Positions 1 to 13,100 of a stretch of DNA of 64,000 bases are shown here, piece after piece. The stretch is from Dasypus novemcinctus (Eukaryota; Chordata; Mammalia; Cingulata; Dasypodidae). The position numbers and the translations under genes were made by a program. The stretch's first letter is position 1; the number at the start of each line of letters is the position of its first letter. A model generated the notes under the pieces. It worked only from the letters and a program-made list of their open reading frames with translations. It ran no database searches and was not told where the DNA came from. Where the stretch lies: the NCBI RefSeq assembly GCF_030445035.2, contig NC_080676.1:17522940-17586939 (forward strand), given 5' to 3'.

Positions 1-790
1 GACTTTCATTTACTAGGTACATGAAAATATGCCAATCTCTGTGCTTTGAATATATGTAATCTAGAAAAAGGTGATGTTGCTTCTTCAAAATTATATAAGC
101 TTAAAGAAGAAAGCACATCCATTATAATTTTCTTTTGATATTTCAATAAAGTAAGCAATAAAAAAATAAAATTAAACATTAAATCAAATATTTCTTGAAA
201 AGAGGAATAGAAAGGTTAGAATCACACAAAACAAGCTAGCATCAGTGAAAGGCAGTATAAATGCTTTTTCCTTTCAATTCTGACTGTGTCTATCCTTTTC
301 CATAAAATCTAACTCAAAATTTGAAATGGAATGGAGTTATTAAGAAAAAAGACATACAATTTAGAACTTTTTAAAGCATGAAAAGGCATGTTTTGTAATG
401 AATGAAAAGTATTGTGTGAAGAAAAATAATTGGGGCTAAAGGAAAAGAGATTATCTTGAATTAAGTAGAAATCTTAAGAGCTTTTAAGAGCTTTCAAAGA
501 TTCAATTCATTAACAAGGTACTGTCCAACTGGCCTCTATCTGCATTAAGTATGGACTAAAAGGATAACAGATTTAATTGAAATAGGAGTGACTTAGGTTC
601 CATTTTAAAATGACATTTTTGAAATTACTATATTATGGGAGCCCTGAGATGTGCAGAAATAGTCGTGGCTTTGGGCATCAGATCTGAAACAAAATACTAT
701 GTTTTGACTCTGACCAAGAACAGATTTCTTATCCAACTGAAACTTCAGTTCTTTCATTGTTAAAGAGGAAGGTAATATATTTTTCATAGA
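1..790. other. AT-rich DNA, nothing recognised
   Basis: I see no convincing repeat, RNA or coding signal. The minus-strand open stretch at 605-910 has no recognisable domain and runs into the inverted-duplication arm, so I do not count it as a gene. Confidence 0.5.
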
Positions 791-2450
791 ACCCCAGATA
801 TTAATTAGAAACAGACGGTTCCATTGCCAACAGCATAACTTAGGATGTTTAGGCTGGGTTGGTATTAATCTGACACAATGTGAAGAAACGATGAAAGTGC
901 TGATGTGCAAACTGTATGTGCTGCATCTACTTTTTGTTTACAAGGAAGATGATGATGATTTATGGCTGTCTTATGGATAAATATCTAAAACAGCATTCCT
1001 TACTCAAACTCAAAGTAACGTTTTGACAGTCCTGGCTATACCTAACGCTGAGGCACATTTTCAAGAAAACTCAAAATGGAATGTGGTATCGTTACGCCAG
1101 ACTGTTTAAAGTTCAATCACCTTCGTATAATGTGGTATAATATCAGACTTGAATTAGTTGAAAGTAACTGTTATTGATAAGCGATGTCTGTTTCTTGTGC
1201 CAAGATATAAAGACTTGTTTTTTCTCATGGAGATCTGGGAAATGAACTGGAAATATTTTCTAATTTGGGACCCTTTATAATTAGTTGTTTCCCTCCTCTT
1301 CTCTTATATTACTTCTAAACATGAAATACAGTAATAATTATAAACCATTTTTTTCAATCAGTTGGAGTTCCAGTAATCATAAATTTTAGTCTGAAATATA
1401 TACCTCCCTATGTTTTATTTTTTGATGTTACATCTATAATGACCATTGAACAAATTAAGCTGTGCTGTTGTTTCAAGCTCAGGTTTGGCATATTCTACCA
1501 CATTTATTAAAGTGAAGCACTTTTCACTTTTACCCACCTATCACTTTGGATTCACTATTTCCATTATTTCCATATGGGAAGTCCTTGCAGCCAGAGGAAA
1601 GTCTACTTAACGTCAAAGCAATGTGGATATTCAGCCTTTTCATCGAGTTAGTAGCCAATTGCCTGGGCAAACATTACATAATCTGCCTGCATCTCAGTCT
1701 CATCATGTTTAAAATGGGCTAATGATACCTCCTGCATAGGATTGTTATGAAAGTTGTGCACACACACAGACACATGCACATGCAGTGCTCCTGGCCAAGG
1801 ATCTATCACATAGCTTTCCCTAGGAAATAAGCATTAGTCCATGTGAACAAAGCGGCATTTTATGGTTAACTTTCTAGGACAATCATAGAAAGTTCCTCTG
1901 CTTTTTTCTCTTTTTTCCCTCCCTTCCTGTTCACTCATTCTTTCAAAAATATAAAGAAAAACTTAAAAATAATAACCAAACTATTTTCTGATATTTCAGA
2001 GGTTCAGATAATCCCTGCCAGTGATACAGAAAGAGACATTTCTGTGCTGACTAAATGATTAGGGAACCAGTATTACATTTGGAGGAGAAGACGACATGAA
2101 ATATAAATTCATATTTGAACACTATTTTTGATATCCTGTGGAAGCAAAAAGTCAGAATGAAAGTGAAGACATTACACCAGGGACAATTCCTGCGCCTACC
2201 TGGAGAAGAGAGATAGCCCCAGATATTATTAATAAAATATGAGGAATCTTAATACTTAAAAAATTAACTTTAACTTGCCAAAATTGCTGTTAAAATAGCT
2301 GAAGGAGTCCTTTCAACATTGATTTTAGGTAATTTTGTTTTTTAATCGAATGGGAATGGGAAATGTTTTTATTACCACCATTTCAAAGTCCACCTAAGAA
2401 TAGAATTTGCATTTATATGATAGTTACATCACTGTCACATGCCTGGCAAA
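791..2450 (+). repeat. Left arm of a large inverted duplication
   Basis: This segment reappears in reverse complement at about 7150-8806. In two hand-aligned samples (about 960-1135 against 8470-8645, and about 1500-1685 against 7860-8060) roughly 14 of 172 and 19 of 187 positions differ, so the arms are about 90% identical with a few small indels. Homology stops abruptly on the outer side at about 791, just before ACCCCAG, and fades on the inner side at about 2420-2450. The arm carries an ancient MIR fragment, which was therefore present before the duplication. No coding capacity is evident. I see no short target duplication at the outer edges, so a transposon with long terminal inverted repeats is unlikely. 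Confidence 0.9.
1655..1765 (+). repeat. MIR SINE fragment
   Basis: The run from about 1690, with CATCTCAGT...AAAATGGG...GATACCTCCTGCATAGGATTGTTATGA, follows the MIR core and 3' region in sense orientation. It lies inside the left duplication arm and has a matching reverse-complement copy in the right arm at about 7825-7915. Confidence 0.65.
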
Positions 2451-5400
2451 TCTTAAAGTATCATAGCTCCTTGCATTATTGCGGTGTTTGTTTTTCTCAC
2501 TAAGTATAATTATTTTACCCAGTCCTTCACCCTGTTGTACCAGTAAGAGCATCAGACAATAGGCAGAAAATCTGATATTTTGAAGCCTGACCTTGGTTTT
2601 CTCAGAATTTCAAGCAGAAGGACATGCTATGAACTGAATGGAACTGATGGACACATTACATTTGTCCATACACACTTTATTTTTATTTTGTTGAATTGAC
2701 TGACAACACCCAAAACTTAGATTTTGCATAAAAATTGAGATTTCCATGGTCTCTTGGAAAAATCAGATCTACCAGAGTGAGCCACTTTAATGAATTTGAA
2801 TAGTAGCTGAACGGCTGTGGTTCTTTCACCCCTTATCCCAATCCTCTCCTATTTCATCCATTTGGATTCCCCTGCTGATGCTAGATGACTGGCCCTGGCG
2901 GCATTTAGATCTCTAATCTATAGTGAGATGCTTAGTAGAACTCAATGAGAAATAAGGAAGACGTCATCAAAAGAATCTGATGCTGCCTACAGCCCTGTGG
3001 GCCCATTGTCCTTTGAAGATGAGCTACTTTTCTCCCAAAAGCTTCATTGGATATTCAGTTTAGTTCCTCCTTTAAAGTGTTGAAAACAACTTCTTTCCAG
3101 GCTTGAAAGTAAAATATCATTTCTCTCCTACTCTATGTTATTTCTCTCTCCTGGACAGAGAAGAGATTAAGTCCCTAGTTAGGAGCTGTGGGTCATCAGT
3201 GGGCAGGCTGTGTCCCGTGGTCTGTATCCTGGAACTTTTGACAGTCTGGATGAGGGTGACAGTTTTCTTGTGTCTTCAGCCCTACCACTAGCACACCTAC
3301 CTCTTTTACTGAACATTCAAATATTCAGAGGTAACACCATGTAAAATCTGACCAGTAGCTCTTAGAGAGTCCCACAGATGGCAACCCACTTCTCTGGTAG
3401 GGACAAGGTGGGACACATGAAATTCTCTAGCTGAAAATTCATGTGTGTACTTATACAATCAATTATATATATATTTTTAGAGTTTTTAAAAGTTGCTTTA
3501 GGCTGAGTTACAAGTAGAATGATTATAATAAGCAAATAGTATTTAAATACTCTTTTCCAATTTTCACATTGTTTTCTAAGTCTCTTCATTTGCATTCATT
3601 TTGTAATATCATTTATCAGCTTTTTTTAAAAAAAGGAGGAAAAGTAGGCTATGTGAAACTAAGTATACTCAAATTCCAGTTATTTCTTCTTATGGGCATT
3701 GTCAAATCCCATTTGCAACAAGATGAGTTTAGTTAAGTAGCAAACTAACTTCATAGACAAAGGAATAAAATGAAAGTAGAAATTTGTATCTGAACATCTT
3801 GCTACAATTAGTACAAAATTCACTTTGGGTTGTCTTATTAGATAGTAGGGATGAGTTGCTGAGGCCCTGGTACAGTTGAGAGGAATTTGGAGTGCTGCTA
3901 GTGGCCCTGAAATGGATTCGTTTCATTTGCCTTCCACTTGGGATCACGGCTTCTTCCTTACGTGCAGTGGGCCCTAATCATCCAAGCAAGTTATCTGGCT
4001 CTCATTACATGATGTATTGAATAGCTTGTTACTGCTAAGATTTAGGTATCTGGGTCATAATCAAACTGATTTTTCAGAACTTATCCCCCCACCCCCAACA
4101 TACAATGTTAATACAATTTCAATTTAAAATAAACTGTGTTTGAATCTTCATGTGTTTGATGTGCCTTATTTATATCTTATTTATAGTACTCTTTATTTAC
4201 CAAGAAGTTTTAAAAAGTTTACCTAAGGAGGTTTCTTCATAGGAGAATATACTATATTTCCATATGAGGTCTAGTTAAATATTTTTTAATGCTCTGTTCA
4301 TTTCCTGTCACAAAATATTACATCTCAAAGAAACTTTTGGTATCACTGAAATGAAAGATCTTTTAATATCATTTTCAAACCACAGAAAAAATTCTTTCAT
4401 ATATGTGTGCCAGTTGAATCCCATTGCCAGAATATCTAATACTCCTCATGACAGCTACCAATTCAAAAAATAAATCTTGATATAGGAAAGGAATTTAAGA
4501 AAAGTTACATTAAATCAATAATTTGACTATTTAAACTTACATCTAAATCTATATATACAATTTCTATTTCCAAGTTTAATCTAGACAATCCTTTCAAATT
4601 CCATATAATAGGATTTGGATAATTTTTCAGTTGGAAAGATAAAAACAATAAAGCACATTAAAATATCTGTGAGTGGGATGATTATTCTAGGGATAGGTTT
4701 TTTGTGTATAAATAAATAGTGATATAGGTTCACAGACTTTAGATTGGGCAGAGGTTTTGTAACTATGTAGGGCAGCTCCACAAACAATGGAGAGACAGCC
4801 TGCTGTAATTCATCCCCCAACCACCCCCAGTAGGTTTCTTTCTGGCTCTTTCCAGCAATGGAACGCTCCCTTCTTTTTGAGGAATCCTGTTTCATTGCAC
4901 TGTTCCATCTCTATTTTGTGATAAGTCAAAGTTGCCTTTTGTCTAGCTTCCTTGGTCTTTCTTCAAAACGATATCACACAAGTCAATCGGAGTAAAGAAG
5001 TTTGCAGAGCCATTGATTATAGGGGTGATTATAAGCAGATAAATGGTGTTTTGCATATATACTATTCATTAGTTACAAGTAAATATTAATAATTAAAAAA
5101 CAAATTGGATTCTTCTGCATCTGAGACTTATTTGTTTCACGGTCCTCATAATTGTGTCATTTCCCTGCTCTTCCCACCAAAAGAAGAGTCATTAAAGGAA
5201 GGAGAGAACAACAATCACAGGGAATGACAAGTCATATTCACCACTAATTTGCTCTTTCTTCCCTTTACTTCGAAATCTAACCCCACCCTCATGCCCACAC
5301 ATAGTTGGGCCCAACACAATTTCCATTTTAGGTAAGCCCATATGTATGTTTGGTCCATTGACAGTGTTGAAGGTGAGGTAAGAACAGAACAGGCTGTAAA

Positions 5401-5540
5401 CCCATTCTGCATTCTCATCTCTTAAGTGATGTTGAGGCCATAGGAGTTGGTTGAGCCCAACAGAGTCCCTGTCAGGACTTGCTGAAGACAGCCCTATCCC
5501 TGTTTCATTTGTTTTTTTCCTTGTCTTCTTGTCAAGATGT
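2451..5540. other. AT-rich spacer of the inverted duplication, no gene
   Basis: Unique-looking DNA between the arms. Short open stretches (3103-3291, 3362-3595, 4581-4895) show no domain or codon bias and are treated as chance. Confidence 0.5.
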
Positions 5541-6000
5541 CCTTAGGACATTATTATTTCAACAAATATTTCCAGAACACTTAATGAATGATACATGCTT
5601 CACCAAGTATTGGAAAAACACCATCAATAAGGCATAGACCCTCAAGTTGTTTACAATCTATTGAGAGAGACAGACATATGAACAAATCTTTCCAATTAAA
5701 AGAGCTCCAAATGGAGCTCAGCCCACTGGGCTATACATAGGTCACAGAACATCAAATGACTATGACAAATAGGGTTAAATGAAGGCTTTACAAGGTAATT
5801 GATGTGCTAGTGGAGTAAGTAACTTGACTGCAGTTCCTTGACTCTTAGGAGGAATGGCATCTGCAAAGGCCTGCTGGTATTAAGAATATAAAGCATTCTG
5901 GAGGAAAAGCAAGTCATCTGCGTGGCTGAAGCAGAAAGCACTACTGAAAAAGGGGCAAGGATGACAATTGGATTAGTTTGCAGAGATAGTTTAGAGTTAT
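5540..6000 (-). repeat. L2 LINE 3' end, decayed
   Basis: Read on the plus strand, TTTCAACAAATATTTCC near 5550 followed by a degraded version of the 'tggagcttacaatctag' block and a GAGAGACAGAC run near 5665 is the reverse complement of the L2 3' end. Later blocks (GAATGGCATCTGCAAAGGCC near 5850) fit the same family. Strongly diverged. Confidence 0.5.
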
Positions 6001-6129
6001 TAACACAACATGAATGTTTCCACTAGCAGCAAGATATTTTATTAGACTTTAAAAAAGATGAATTAATCAAAAGAGCTTGTTGAATTTGCTTCCTTCTATG
6101 AATATACTTTTTCCCAATCAAGTTTTTAT

Positions 6130-6590
6130 TTACACATGAAAGAGGAATAATGCTGGAAGATTAACTCATGGGTAATAGATATGTTTTATACAAATTTTGG
6201 CTAAATAGATGAACCTTGCAATGTTTTCTAATAACAAAACATTTGAAAGTATCTGCTTATCATGACTATGGAAATGTTGGAATTAATTTTGGATTATTCA
6301 TTCAATGAAATACTAAGATTCAGTAAAATGAGCTTGTAGAAGAATATTGGAATATATAAAATTTATAATCATTATATGGATTGATAGAATACAAGCAGGT
6401 TTCAAAATAGGCAATAAAATCACAAAAATAGAAAAGTATCTTAAAAGACATATGCAAAAACATTAATGGTGATTATCTCAGGGTTGTAAGATATGGATGA
6501 TCTGAAATTTCTTTAGCTTCTGTGCTTATTTTTTTCTACACTAAACATGTATTGCTTGTGATATAAGAAAAAATAATTGCTGACACCCAA
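6130..6590 (+). repeat. Old L1 3' end fragment
   Basis: The order of elements (AATGAAATACTAAGATTCAG, then a GATAGAATACAAGCAGGTTTC block, then an AT-rich run ending near 6590) resembles the 3' UTR of an old mammalian L1 in sense orientation. The match is by pattern only. Confidence 0.35.
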
Positions 6591-6832
6591 GAAATAAAGG
6601 AAAAGTTGTGACAAGAGTTATCTACAAATGTTCATTCTCCAGATCAATCTTTCTATGTAGATAGCAGTAGAACAATGTCAAGATGCTTCTATTTGTTCTC
6701 TGACCCAACACTCAGTATGGCTGCATCCATGATGGTGTAACTGAGAATGTGCATCTGTCCATATAACATCAGAAAAATGATTCTGTCCTGAAAGTATTTC
6801 TCTAGTTGGAAGAATTTGACCTACCAAAGAAT

Positions 6833-6855
6833 AAAAAAAAAAAAAAAAAAAAAAA
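6833..6855. repeat. Poly(A) run (23 A)
   Basis: An uninterrupted run of 23 adenines, followed at about 6890-6910 by a short (TG)n. It may be the tail of a lost retroposon, but I see no element upstream that it clearly ends. Confidence 0.8.
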
Positions 6856-7149
6856 TTTAAATCCTTTTGTAACTCTTCTACAACTTATTGTGTGTGTAAG
6901 TGTGTGTGTATAATATAGATATGCAACTTTTTCTTCATTAATACTTTGGTTTTGTTAATTATATAAATGAATAAATCTATGCTTTAAGTATTTATCATTA
7001 CTGCAACTGCCTCAACTGCTTGGAGCTGCCATCTATCATCCATGTTTTTCTGGAACACTTGAATAAATATTTTTTTGCTCTGCTTTGCCTGAGTTTACTT
7101 AGATTGTATAAACAACAAAAATTTCAGTTTCCTTTTAGCATATAACTCA

Positions 7150-8806
7150 AATAATAAAAGGCCAGAAATGTAAATATTTAATTATATATATGCAAATTCT
7201 AATCTTATGTTGACTTAGAAATATTACTAATAAAAAGATTTTCCATTCTCATTAGATTAAAAAACAAAATTACTTAAAATCAATTAAGAGGAATCCTTCA
7301 GCTATTTCAATAGCAATTTTGGAAAAATTAATTTTTTAAATAGTAAGATTCCTCATATTTTATTAATTTGTGGGGCTATCTCTCTTCTCCAAGTAGGCAC
7401 CAAAATTGTCCCTGATGTAATGTCTTCACTTCCTTTCTGACTTTTTGATTCCACAGGATATCAAAAATAGTTTTCAAATATGAATTTACATTTCATGTCT
7501 TCTTCACATGCAAAACTGTTTTTCTGTTCCCTGACCCCTTAACTAGCACAAAAGTGTTTCCTTCTGTATCTTTGATGGGGATAATCTGAACCTCTGAAGT
7601 ATGAGAAAATAGTTTGGATATAATTGTTTAGTTTTTCTTTATGTTTTTGATAGAATGAATGAATGAGAAGAAAAGGAAAATGAGATAAAAGCAGAGGAAC
7701 TTTCTATGATTGTCCTAGAAAGTTAACCATAAATGCTTATTTCCTGGGGGAAGCTATGTGATAGACCCTTGGCCAGGAGTACTCCATGTGCATGTGTCTG
7801 TGTGTGTGCACAACTTTCATAACAATCCTATGCAGGAGGTATCATTAGCCCATTTTAAATGGGATGAGACTGAAGTGCAGTCAGATTATGTAATGTTTGC
7901 TAAGGCAATTGGCTACTAACTTGATGGAAAGGATGAATATCCACATTGCTTTGACTTTAAGTAGACTTGCCTTTGGCTGCAAGGATTTCACATACAGAGA
8001 AACTGTAAACAGTGAATCCAAAGTGATAGGTGGGTAAAAGTGAAAAGTGCTTCACTCTAACAAATGTGATAATGATAGAATATGCCAAACCTGAGCTTGA
8101 AACAACTGCACAGTTTAATTTGTTCTATGGTCATTATATGTAACATCAAAAAAATAGAACATAGGTGGGTATATATTTCAGACTGAAATTTATGATTACT
8201 GAAATTCCAACAGATTGATAAAAATGTTATTACTGTATTTCATATTTAGAAGTAATATGAGAAGAGGAGGGAGGCAACTTACTATAAAGGGCCCCAAATT
8301 AGACAATATTTCCAGTTCATTTCCCAGAACTCCATGAGAAAAAACAAGTCTTTATATCTTGGCATAAGAAATAGACATTGCTTATCAACAATAGTTATTT
8401 TCAAGAATTTCAAGCCTTATAATTTAGAGCCCAAATGATAAGCCATTGGGTAATGCCTGGCTATATTCAACATTATACGAAGATGATTGAACTTTTGGCA
8501 ATCTGGTGTAACGATACCACATTCCATTTTGAGTTTTCTTGAAAATGTGCCTCAGTGTTAGGTATAGCCAGGACTGTCAAATGTTCTTTGCATTTGAGAA
8601 AGGAATGCTATTTTAGACATTTATCCATAAGACAGCCATAAATCATCATCTTCCTTGTAAACAACAAGTAGATGCAGTACATACAGTTGCATATCAGCAG
8701 TTTCATCGTTTCTTCACATTGTGGCAGATTAATACCAACCCAGCCCAAACATCCTAAGTTTCGCTGCTGGCAATGGAGCCATCTGTTTTTAATGAATATC
8801 TGGGGT
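7150..8806 (-). repeat. Right arm of a large inverted duplication
   Basis: Reverse complement of the segment at about 791-2450. The match is clear from about 7185 (inner side) to about 8806 (outer side, TGGGGT), beyond which the flanks are unrelated. Several differences between the arms fall at CpG-type sites: two positions that read CG in the left arm (near 1050 and 1096) read CA in this arm when both are compared in the left-arm orientation. That fits ordinary neutral decay after an old duplication. Confidence 0.9.
7825..7915 (-). repeat. MIR SINE fragment, duplicated copy
   Basis: Reverse-complement partner of the MIR fragment at 1655-1765, carried along in the duplication. It keeps the CAACTTTCATAACAATCCTATGCAGG stretch in antisense. 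Confidence 0.6.
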
Positions 8807-10205
8807 CCGTTTTTCAGTTAAGCTTCTCTTGTGTGTGTATGTTGCTTTTTCAGAGATATCTGCATAATTGCTTAAAGATTTTACTGCAAAATTATTATCC
8901 TTGCTGTGAACAAGGGAACAGGGCAAAAACCAGGATGACAGAGCCTGATGAGGTGAAAAGCAAATCCAATTTTTCCTTGCACCATAGAAACCTCGTCAGT
9001 TCTAGCATTATCTGGTAATCCACATTTAAACTTTACCCTGTAGGGGGGCTCTTTGTATTCAATAATGTAAGCATAGAAGGAGGCTGAATCACTAATCAGA
9101 TTAATCATATTTTGTAAGACTCATAAACCTTCATTAAAAGAACCTGGTATCCTAGTTCCACTTTCTGTTGTTGTTGTTGTTGTTGGCAGGGGAGAGGCTG
9201 AGATTAGAGAAAAAGAGAATGACATTGAAATGCTCAAATGTGTGCAGCATTTGATGAATCTATAGCAAATCAGACCAAAGGCGTGGCAGCAAATCTTAGT
9301 TCATGAAATGTCTTTACATTCCCACAGTATCAGCACATACACTATCTTGGTTCTTCATATTTTAATATGAGAAAGCAATATTAGATGGGCTGTGTGAATT
9401 GCCTCTGTAGTTTTTTTCATATTTTGACAGTAATCCTCTTTTAATATATTTATATTATATCTTTATAAATTATATATTATATGTGATTAGCCATAATAAA
9501 TATAAAGGCTTCCAGTTGATGATTTCTTGCTTCTCAAAAGCATTTTATAAAATTGGTTACTCACTTACAGAAAGGACTATTCAATGGAGATGGGAATCCT
9601 TCTCAAAAATAAAGTGAAAAGGAAGAGCCATTGTAGATACAGCATTTTTATACAATTCAATGTGCAGAATTTCTGTCACAATTTCTTTAGTTTGTTGAAA
9701 AAGGAGGAAGGAAAGGCAAAACAATTGCTAAATAGTTTTTTTACAACAAAAGATTTATCTTTAAAATCTTTCCAAAAAAAAACAAACAAATGAGTTGTGG
9801 AATTGACAGTCTGTAGCATGACGAGGTAGTTGTAGGGGAAATGCAATTACATGTATAACTTCATGCACACCAAAATCTTCCCATCAAAAGCCAGGGTCTT
9901 GTACTTTAAATCAACAAATTATTTTCAGCATATGATATGTCACACTAATCCTTCCTGACCAGAGTGATCCATTAATAATCTTGGTGAAAGAACATGCTGA
10001 GAAATAGCTACAGAAAATTGTTTCATGCTACCCCTAGTGAAGTATGCCATGTAATTCTGTCTAATTAGGATTATAAAAACATTAGTTTATTTTTCTCTGC
10101 ACAGTATATATCATCCTGTGGAAAGATAAATTTATTAGATTATATAGCCACATCTGTGGCACTCTAGATCATAAAACCAACTAAGCAAAATTACTAATTA
10201 AAGTA
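8807..10205. other. Unique AT-rich DNA, no gene
   Basis: Contains a (TTG)n microsatellite at about 9164-9185 and an AT-rich palindrome-like stretch near 9440-9490. The overlapping open stretches at 8773-9018 (plus) and 8881-9108 (minus) have no recognisable content. Confidence 0.5.
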
Positions 10206-10213
10206 CACAGGGC

Positions 10214-10593
10214 TTTTTTTTTTTTTTTAAAGATTTATTTTTTATTTATTTAATTCCCCTCCCCTCCCCCGGTTGTCTGTTCTCTGTGTCTTTTTGCTGC
10301 GTCTTGTTTCTTTGTCCGCTTCTGTTGTCGTCAGCGGCACGGGAAGTGTGGGCGGCGCCATTCCTCGGCAGGCTGCTCTTTCTTTCGCGCTGGGCGGCTC
10401 TCCTTATGGGTACACTCCTTGCACGTGGGGCTCCCTTACGCGGGGGACACCCCTGCGTGGCAGGGCACTCCTTGCGCGCATCAGCACTGCGCATGGGCCA
10501 GCTGCACACGGGTCAAGGAGGCCCGGGGCTTGAACCGCGGACCTCCCATGTGGTAGACGGACGCCCTAACCACTGGGCCAAAGTCCGTTTCCC
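10214..10593 (-). mobile_element. DAS SINE (long, DAS-III-like)
   Basis: Antisense copy of a tRNA-derived SINE. On the minus strand it begins at about 10593 with a GGGG-A-AACGGACTTTGGCCCAG head, has A-box-like TGGCCCAGTGGTTAGGGC and B-box-like GCGGTTCAAGCCCC signals, continues through a GC-rich body and ends in AAATAAATAAAAAATAAATC plus a poly(A) seen as T on the plus strand from 10214. Imperfect target duplications CACAGG(G/T)CTTT lie at about 10206-10216 and 10594-10604. The GC-rich body produces long open frames in several phases; these are artefacts. Confidence 0.92.
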
Positions 10594-10691
10594 CACAGGT
10601 CTTTATAATCAACTCAACCACATGAAATGACAGTCTATTAACAAGCACAAAAACAAACAAGAAACAGAAGCAACATCAACAACTTCTTCAG

Positions 10692-11338
10692 TGTATTAGT
10701 CAGCCAAAGGGGTGCTGGTGTAAAGTACCAGGTTTTATAAAGGGTATTTATTTAGGGTAGAAGCTTACAGCTACCAGGCCCTAACGAGTCCAACTTAAGG
10801 CACCGTAAGAGGTACTTTCTCAACCAAAGTCATTTGCCACATGTTGAGCAAGATGGTGGGTGCTGTCGGGGAGGGTTCAGCCTTCTTCTTCCTCTTAAGA
10901 CTCTGTGGTCCCAGCTTCTTTTGATATCAGCTGGAGGCTGGGATAAGGTTTGTCTCTCTCCGTGGGTTCATTTCTCTCCAGGCTCCGCTACTCTGTTCTC
11001 TCCGCAAGGTCAGCTGTAGACTTTCAGGCTTGCTCTCTTTCCGATTACTCTACCATGTCCATGGAGCCATCTTTCTTCCTCTGCGTTCTTCTCCTGTGTT
11101 TATTTCCTGGGGCTCCAGCATTAAAACTCCATCTTGCTCTTCTGCTGTGTCTCCACCAAGGGGACTGGGCTCAATGTCCTGCTGAAGTGGTCCAATGAAA
11201 GCCCTAATCATAATTTAATCATGTAAACGTGAAACCTCTGAAGTTAATACAGTCTAATACACCCAGAGGAACAGGCCAGTTTACAAACATAATCCAATAT
11301 CTATTTTTAGAATTTATAAACAATCTCAAACTGCTACA
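10692..11338 (-). mobile_element. Solo LTR, xenarthran MaLR-like family
   Basis: A 647-bp element with TG...CA ends on the plus strand (TGTATTAG at 10692, CTGCTACA ending 11338), bounded by near-identical 5-bp duplications TTCAG (10687-10691) and CTCAG (11339-11343). Its reverse complement aligns over most of its length with the element at 15067-15587: same start TGTAGCAG, same ATAGATATTGGATTATGTTTGTAA block, same GGAGCCCCAGGAAATAAAC and GCCTGGTAGCTGTAAGCTTC blocks. LTR-like ends and 5-bp duplications suggest an ERVL/MaLR-type solo LTR. Open frames inside it (10834-11019, 10950-11198) are chance. Confidence 0.8.
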
Positions 11339-11343
11339 CTCAG

Positions 11344-13100
11344 CATGCATTCAGACCACATATAACATTTAAATTATTGAATATTTTAAATTATGTTACA
11401 CAAGATCAATGTCTACCAACAAACTGTAGTTTGAATATTGGAAATAATGTCTGGATGTGTCATTGATAAATTTGATGCATGCTCTTACCATTTTAGATAA
11501 CTGACAAGAATGAGTTAATTTGTGATTTTTTGTGTTTATAGACTTGTCCATTATTTAATATTCATAATAATAGTATTACTAACTTATCCCCATTACTTCA
11601 ATAGTACCTCTTGCCATGAAATGTGGATACCATATTTAGCCATATGAGACATAACAATTCACAGTTAAACTCTTCTGTAGAGCAGGAATTTGCTCGGCTT
11701 GTGAAAAGGAATTTCCTCCTTTTATCCCAACAGGTAAGAGAAACTTTCAAAACACTCACTCTTATAAACATTGGTATATAAATTTTATTTTAGATTTATG
11801 AAATGCCTTTTACCTATGGTTTTTAATTGGAAAGATCTTTACTGTCGTATTAATTCCAGTAAAGGAGTGGACTATTTCATTGTATAAGTACTTTTTCTAC
11901 ATAGGTTTTAACCATCTCTCCTCAATTAAAACAAAACAAAACACAGACCATCAATTTAAAGAAGATGACAGTAAATCCTAATTCTTTTAAGTCTCTAACA
12001 TCAGAGAGTAACTAGATCTTTGGCAGTTTTAACCTCTGATATTCTTAAGTCAGTGAGGGACAATGAATGCAGTGTTCATCGGGTTATTTGACGTGTAGTT
12101 CTGTCAGAGCTTCAGATGAGTTCTATGATTTTGTGAAAGTCACGTTAGGGTCCTGTTTGACAGTTTGTAATCTATGGAATGGGGAAAATGACCTTAGTTC
12201 ACTGTAAGGTACCTTACATACATATTGAATGATGCTAAATCCTGGGTAAGGGTGATATTTGAAGGAAAGATCTTTCATACAAAAATGTAAGTACTTAGAC
12301 ATTTTCTAGAGTAATGTGGACAAAATCATAACTGACATAACCTCACTTTCACTCTATTGAGTTATGGAGTCACCTCAACTACACAAAGAAATTCAGAAAG
12401 TTGCAGACGTCTAATGGGTGCATATAATATAGGCAGCCATTTGAATCATTTTCTTCCCTACAAGACCTAAGCTGTTCTCAAATTGACAGTTTTACCTAAA
12501 TTTAGCATTTGCTTGCTTAATTTTTTTTCAGTTTCTGCCCTGAATAAATTGTGACAGTTTTTACCTTGCCTCAGCATATCAGCTCAGTCATGGGAAGAGG
12601 AGGCTAAAGATTGAACTCCTGACTGATTATAGTTCTTGGGTTTCCAGTATGCAAAACATTTTGCAGGATGTAAAGAACTAGTAGAAATACAGACAGTACT
12701 TTCTTTTTAGCTCTTTCTTGATGCAATTCTCAAGGCTATCTTTCAGGTAAGATTTTTTTTCCAAGGGAGAAAAAAGTCTGCACAACATTTTAAATAAAAT
12801 TTTTTAAAAAATTAAAAGGTACATGACTGCATTCAAGAAAAAAAAAAAAAATCCCCTTGGAATAGAGAGCAGCTGTGGAGACATCTGTGGGCTGAACAGC
12901 GTCCTAAAAGAACAATTGCACATACATCTGTGGAGATAAAATAAGTGATGGATAAAATGTGAATTAAGAACTCACATCCTGTAGATACTATTATAAGTGT
13001 ATAAGAATCAAATGAGGCTCATAAAACATCATTTTTGTTTCACCATCATCTATCTGGTGAATTAAGATGTAACCATAAAAGAGCAAAATAGCAAAATAAA
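11344..13100. other. Unique DNA, possible MIR remnant near 12110-12230
   Basis: Mostly unrecognised. The stretch with CACGTTAGGGTCC...TGGAATGGGGAAAATGACC near 12140-12195 weakly recalls a sense MIR core. Nothing coding is seen. Confidence 0.35.

Noticed and set aside
605..910. 101-codon minus-strand frame
   Set aside because: No domain or codon bias; part of it lies in the duplicated arm, where the partner copy does not keep the frame.
791..8806. A giant transposon with long terminal inverted repeats
   Set aside because: The spacer shows no transposase and the outer edges show no target duplication; the arms contain an older MIR and unique DNA, so segmental duplication fits better.
10500..10593. 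tRNA gene-like A and B boxes
   Set aside because: The tRNA-like sequence is the head of a DAS SINE with a body and A-tail; there is no foldable full tRNA. The same applies at 33729-34152, 37481, 50585, 58727, 60711 and 63228.
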